From the NCBI GenBank assembly GCA_023488565.1, contig JAMDDZ010000051.1, forward strand, positions 355 through 25,529: a DNA stretch of 25,175 nt, in the 5' to 3' direction. Shown here piece after piece: positions 24,197 through 25,175 of the stretch. Positions within the stretch are counted from its first letter, which is position 1. Each line of letters opens with the position of its first letter. The notes beneath the pieces are model-generated. The model was not told where the DNA came from and did no database searches. It worked only from the letters and a program-made list of their open reading frames with translations. The stretch is from Bacillota bacterium (GTDB lineage Bacteria > Bacillota > Sulfobacillia > Sulfobacillales > Sulfobacillaceae). A program made the position numbers and the translations under genes.

Positions 24197-24230
24197 GGTA
24201 AAAAACCTCGGGATACACTACCCTGCTTTT
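24195..24230 (+). terminator. Weak candidate terminator
   Basis: AGGGTA (24195-24200) can pair with TACCCT (24219-24224), followed by GCTTTT. The stem is only 6 pairs with an 18-base loop, so termination here is uncertain, but its place right after the small gene is suitable. Confidence 0.3.
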
Positions 24231-24263
24231 GCCTGGCTAAACTTTGCTTGCTAATCGGCAACA

Positions 24264-24292
24264 TTGTTATGATAAAAAAGTGATACTATACG
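24264..24292 (+). promoter_or_regulatory. Candidate promoter of the CBS-PAS gene
   Basis: TTGTTA (24264-24269), 17 bases, then TATACG (24287-24292), in an A/T-rich stretch 25 bases before the start codon. Two mismatches in each box; moderate support only. Confidence 0.35.
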
Positions 24293-24316
24293 CCTACTCC
24301 GGGAAGTGAACAGTTG

Positions 24317-25175
24317 ATGAAAACCTCTTTCATAATGGACAGCGACTATCTTTCAGGGTATCCCGAGGACTCCGCCCTATTAATCCAGTGGATGGTGAAA
24401 ACCAGCCCACATCGTATCCTCTATGTTGTTGATCACGAGCAACGGTTCATGGGCGTGGTGCGTCTAGAAGATTCCCAAGCCAAATTGGCCGCCACTTTGG
24501 AGCAGCTAATGGTGCCCCAGAACGAAGTGGCCACGGTATCTCCCGATGATGAAGTGGAGGTCTTGCTGCCGTTATTTCGTAATCATCCCGATTGGTCTTC
24601 CATCCCTGTGATCTCTGAAGGGAAATTGTTGGGGGTCGTGTCGCGCGAATGGGAGCCAACACCGGAACCTGTTATTGACGAAAGTTGGAGAAATATTCCG
24701 CTGGCTCAGTTGCAGCAGTATGTTTTGGATGCGTTGTATACTGGATTGATTATCGTGGATGATCGAGGCACCACCCGAATGCTGAATCCGGCGGGGGCCG
24801 AGATCTTGAGTGTTGATTCAGGGAAGGTAGTGGGGAAACCTTATGAGGAGTTGGCTCAATACATGTTTCCCCATATGCGGGAATATTTGAAAGTCAGTGC
24901 AGTGCCTAAGGTACTGGCGGGAGCCGCTGACCGCGGCGAACGGCAATTGCTGCTACCAAATGGTCGTCATGTGCTGTTTAAATTCGCCACCATCCGGGAG
25001 CAGGGGAAAGTGCGAGCAGTGTTGGTTACCTTCATGGACATTACTCCCCAAAAGCAAGCTGAAGTCAGTGCCTATCAACAAGAACGAGAACTAGAAATGG
25101 CGTTTAGCCTCACCTTACCTAACAGTAAGGTAGAAGCTAAACTCAAATCCTCTCCCGAATATCAAGACATCTATG
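24317..25175 (+). CDS. CBS-PAS domain signalling protein, cut by the right edge
   Basis: 286 codons are open to the window end with no stop, so this is an N-terminal fragment. Start ATG 24317 (a TTG directly before it is also in frame); the ribosome site GGAAGTGA is modest. Residues about 1-110 look like a CBS pair: LYVVDHEQRFMGVVRLEDS, then a linker with LEQLMVPQNEVATVSPDDEVE-type spacing (visible as LMVPQNEVATVSPDDE) and IPVISEGKLLGVVSRE. Residues about 128-250 are a PAS domain (YVLDALYTGLIIVDDRG, MLNPAGAEILSV, closing VTFMDITPQKQAE). What follows, an effector such as a sigma-54 activator, kinase or other output domain, is outside. Probably senses nucleotides or a small ligand in the cytoplasm. 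No evidence ties it to the sugar genes. Confidence 0.75.
   Translation, partial: MKTSFIMDSDYLSGYPEDSALLIQWMVKTSPHRILYVVDHEQRFMGVVRLEDSQAKLAATLEQLMVPQNEVATVSPDDEVEVLLPLFRNHPDWSSIPVISEGKLLGVVSREWEPTPEPVIDESWRNIPLAQLQQYVLDALYTGLIIVDDRGTTRMLNPAGAEILSVDSGKVVGKPYEELAQYMFPHMREYLKVSAVPKVLAGAADRGERQLLLPNGRHVLFKFATIREQGKVRAVLVTFMDITPQKQAEVSAYQQERELEMAFSLTLPNSKVEAKLKSSPEYQDIY

Noticed and set aside
1..25175. CRISPR arrays, tRNA or rRNA genes, insertion sequences
   Set aside because: No regularly spaced repeats, cloverleaf-like segments, rRNA-like sequence, transposase genes or flanking terminal repeats were found by reading the window.

Overview
The window holds about 25 kb of tightly packed genes, almost all on the + strand. 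Shine-Dalgarno sites are strong (GGAGG type), GTG and TTG starts are frequent, and ATGA/TGATG overlaps between neighbours are common. Composition is roughly half G+C. LutABC, an IclR and a GntR/FadR regulator, a lipoprotein-type ABC sugar transporter and a CBS-PAS protein point to a Gram-positive (Bacillota-like) bacterium. A Sulfobacillus-like thermoacidophile would fit, but that is inference and no rRNA or tRNA is present to settle it.

Region 1 (1-7466) is one operon: a MaoC-type dehydratase cut by the left edge, a two-subunit UxaA-family sugar-acid dehydratase (small SAF subunit plus large subunit), an RraA-like aldolase, a solute-binding-protein fold with no signal peptide, a CaiB/BaiF CoA-transferase, an amidohydrolase-2 sugar lactonase, a Gfo/Idh/MocA dehydrogenase and a GntR/FadR-type regulator.

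Region 2 (7467-8719) is a 367-bp spacer with a good sigma-A-like promoter, then a lone IclR regulator. Region 3 (8720-17108) encodes a sugar ABC transporter (lipoprotein and two permeases, no ATPase), an L-rhamnose/L-fucose-type mutarotase, an SDR dehydrogenase, an FAH-family hydrolase and LutABC. With the lactonase, dehydrogenase and dehydratase of region 1 this makes a full oxidative, non-phosphorylating 6-deoxyhexose route (L-fucose or L-rhamnose to pyruvate plus L-lactate, then lactate to pyruvate by LutABC). The unusual point is that the dehydratase is of the UxaA family, not the enolase family.

Region 4 (17168-23789) starts with a heavily mutated UgpC/MsmK-type ABC ATPase pseudogene, then a second UxaA large subunit with a one-base frameshift, an FAH enzyme resembling 2-keto-3-deoxy-D-arabinonate dehydratase fused at its C terminus to a UxaA small-subunit (SAF) domain, a shortened third UxaA-like protein, a membrane-anchored thioredoxin-like protein and an aldehyde dehydrogenase resembling 2-oxoglutarate-semialdehyde dehydrogenases. 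This reads as a Weimberg-type pentonate route to 2-oxoglutarate; D-arabinose, the pentose with the same ring stereochemistry as L-fucose, is a plausible substrate. The two UxaA-like proteins here have complementary losses: one keeps only the C-terminal active-site motifs, the other only the N-terminal cysteine motifs, and the SAF domain sits on the FAH enzyme encoded between them. This possible split dehydratase joined to the next pathway enzyme is the most interesting feature of the window.

Region 5 (23790-25175) has a nested-hairpin element, an unrecognised 92-residue protein and the start of a CBS-PAS protein that runs off the right edge.
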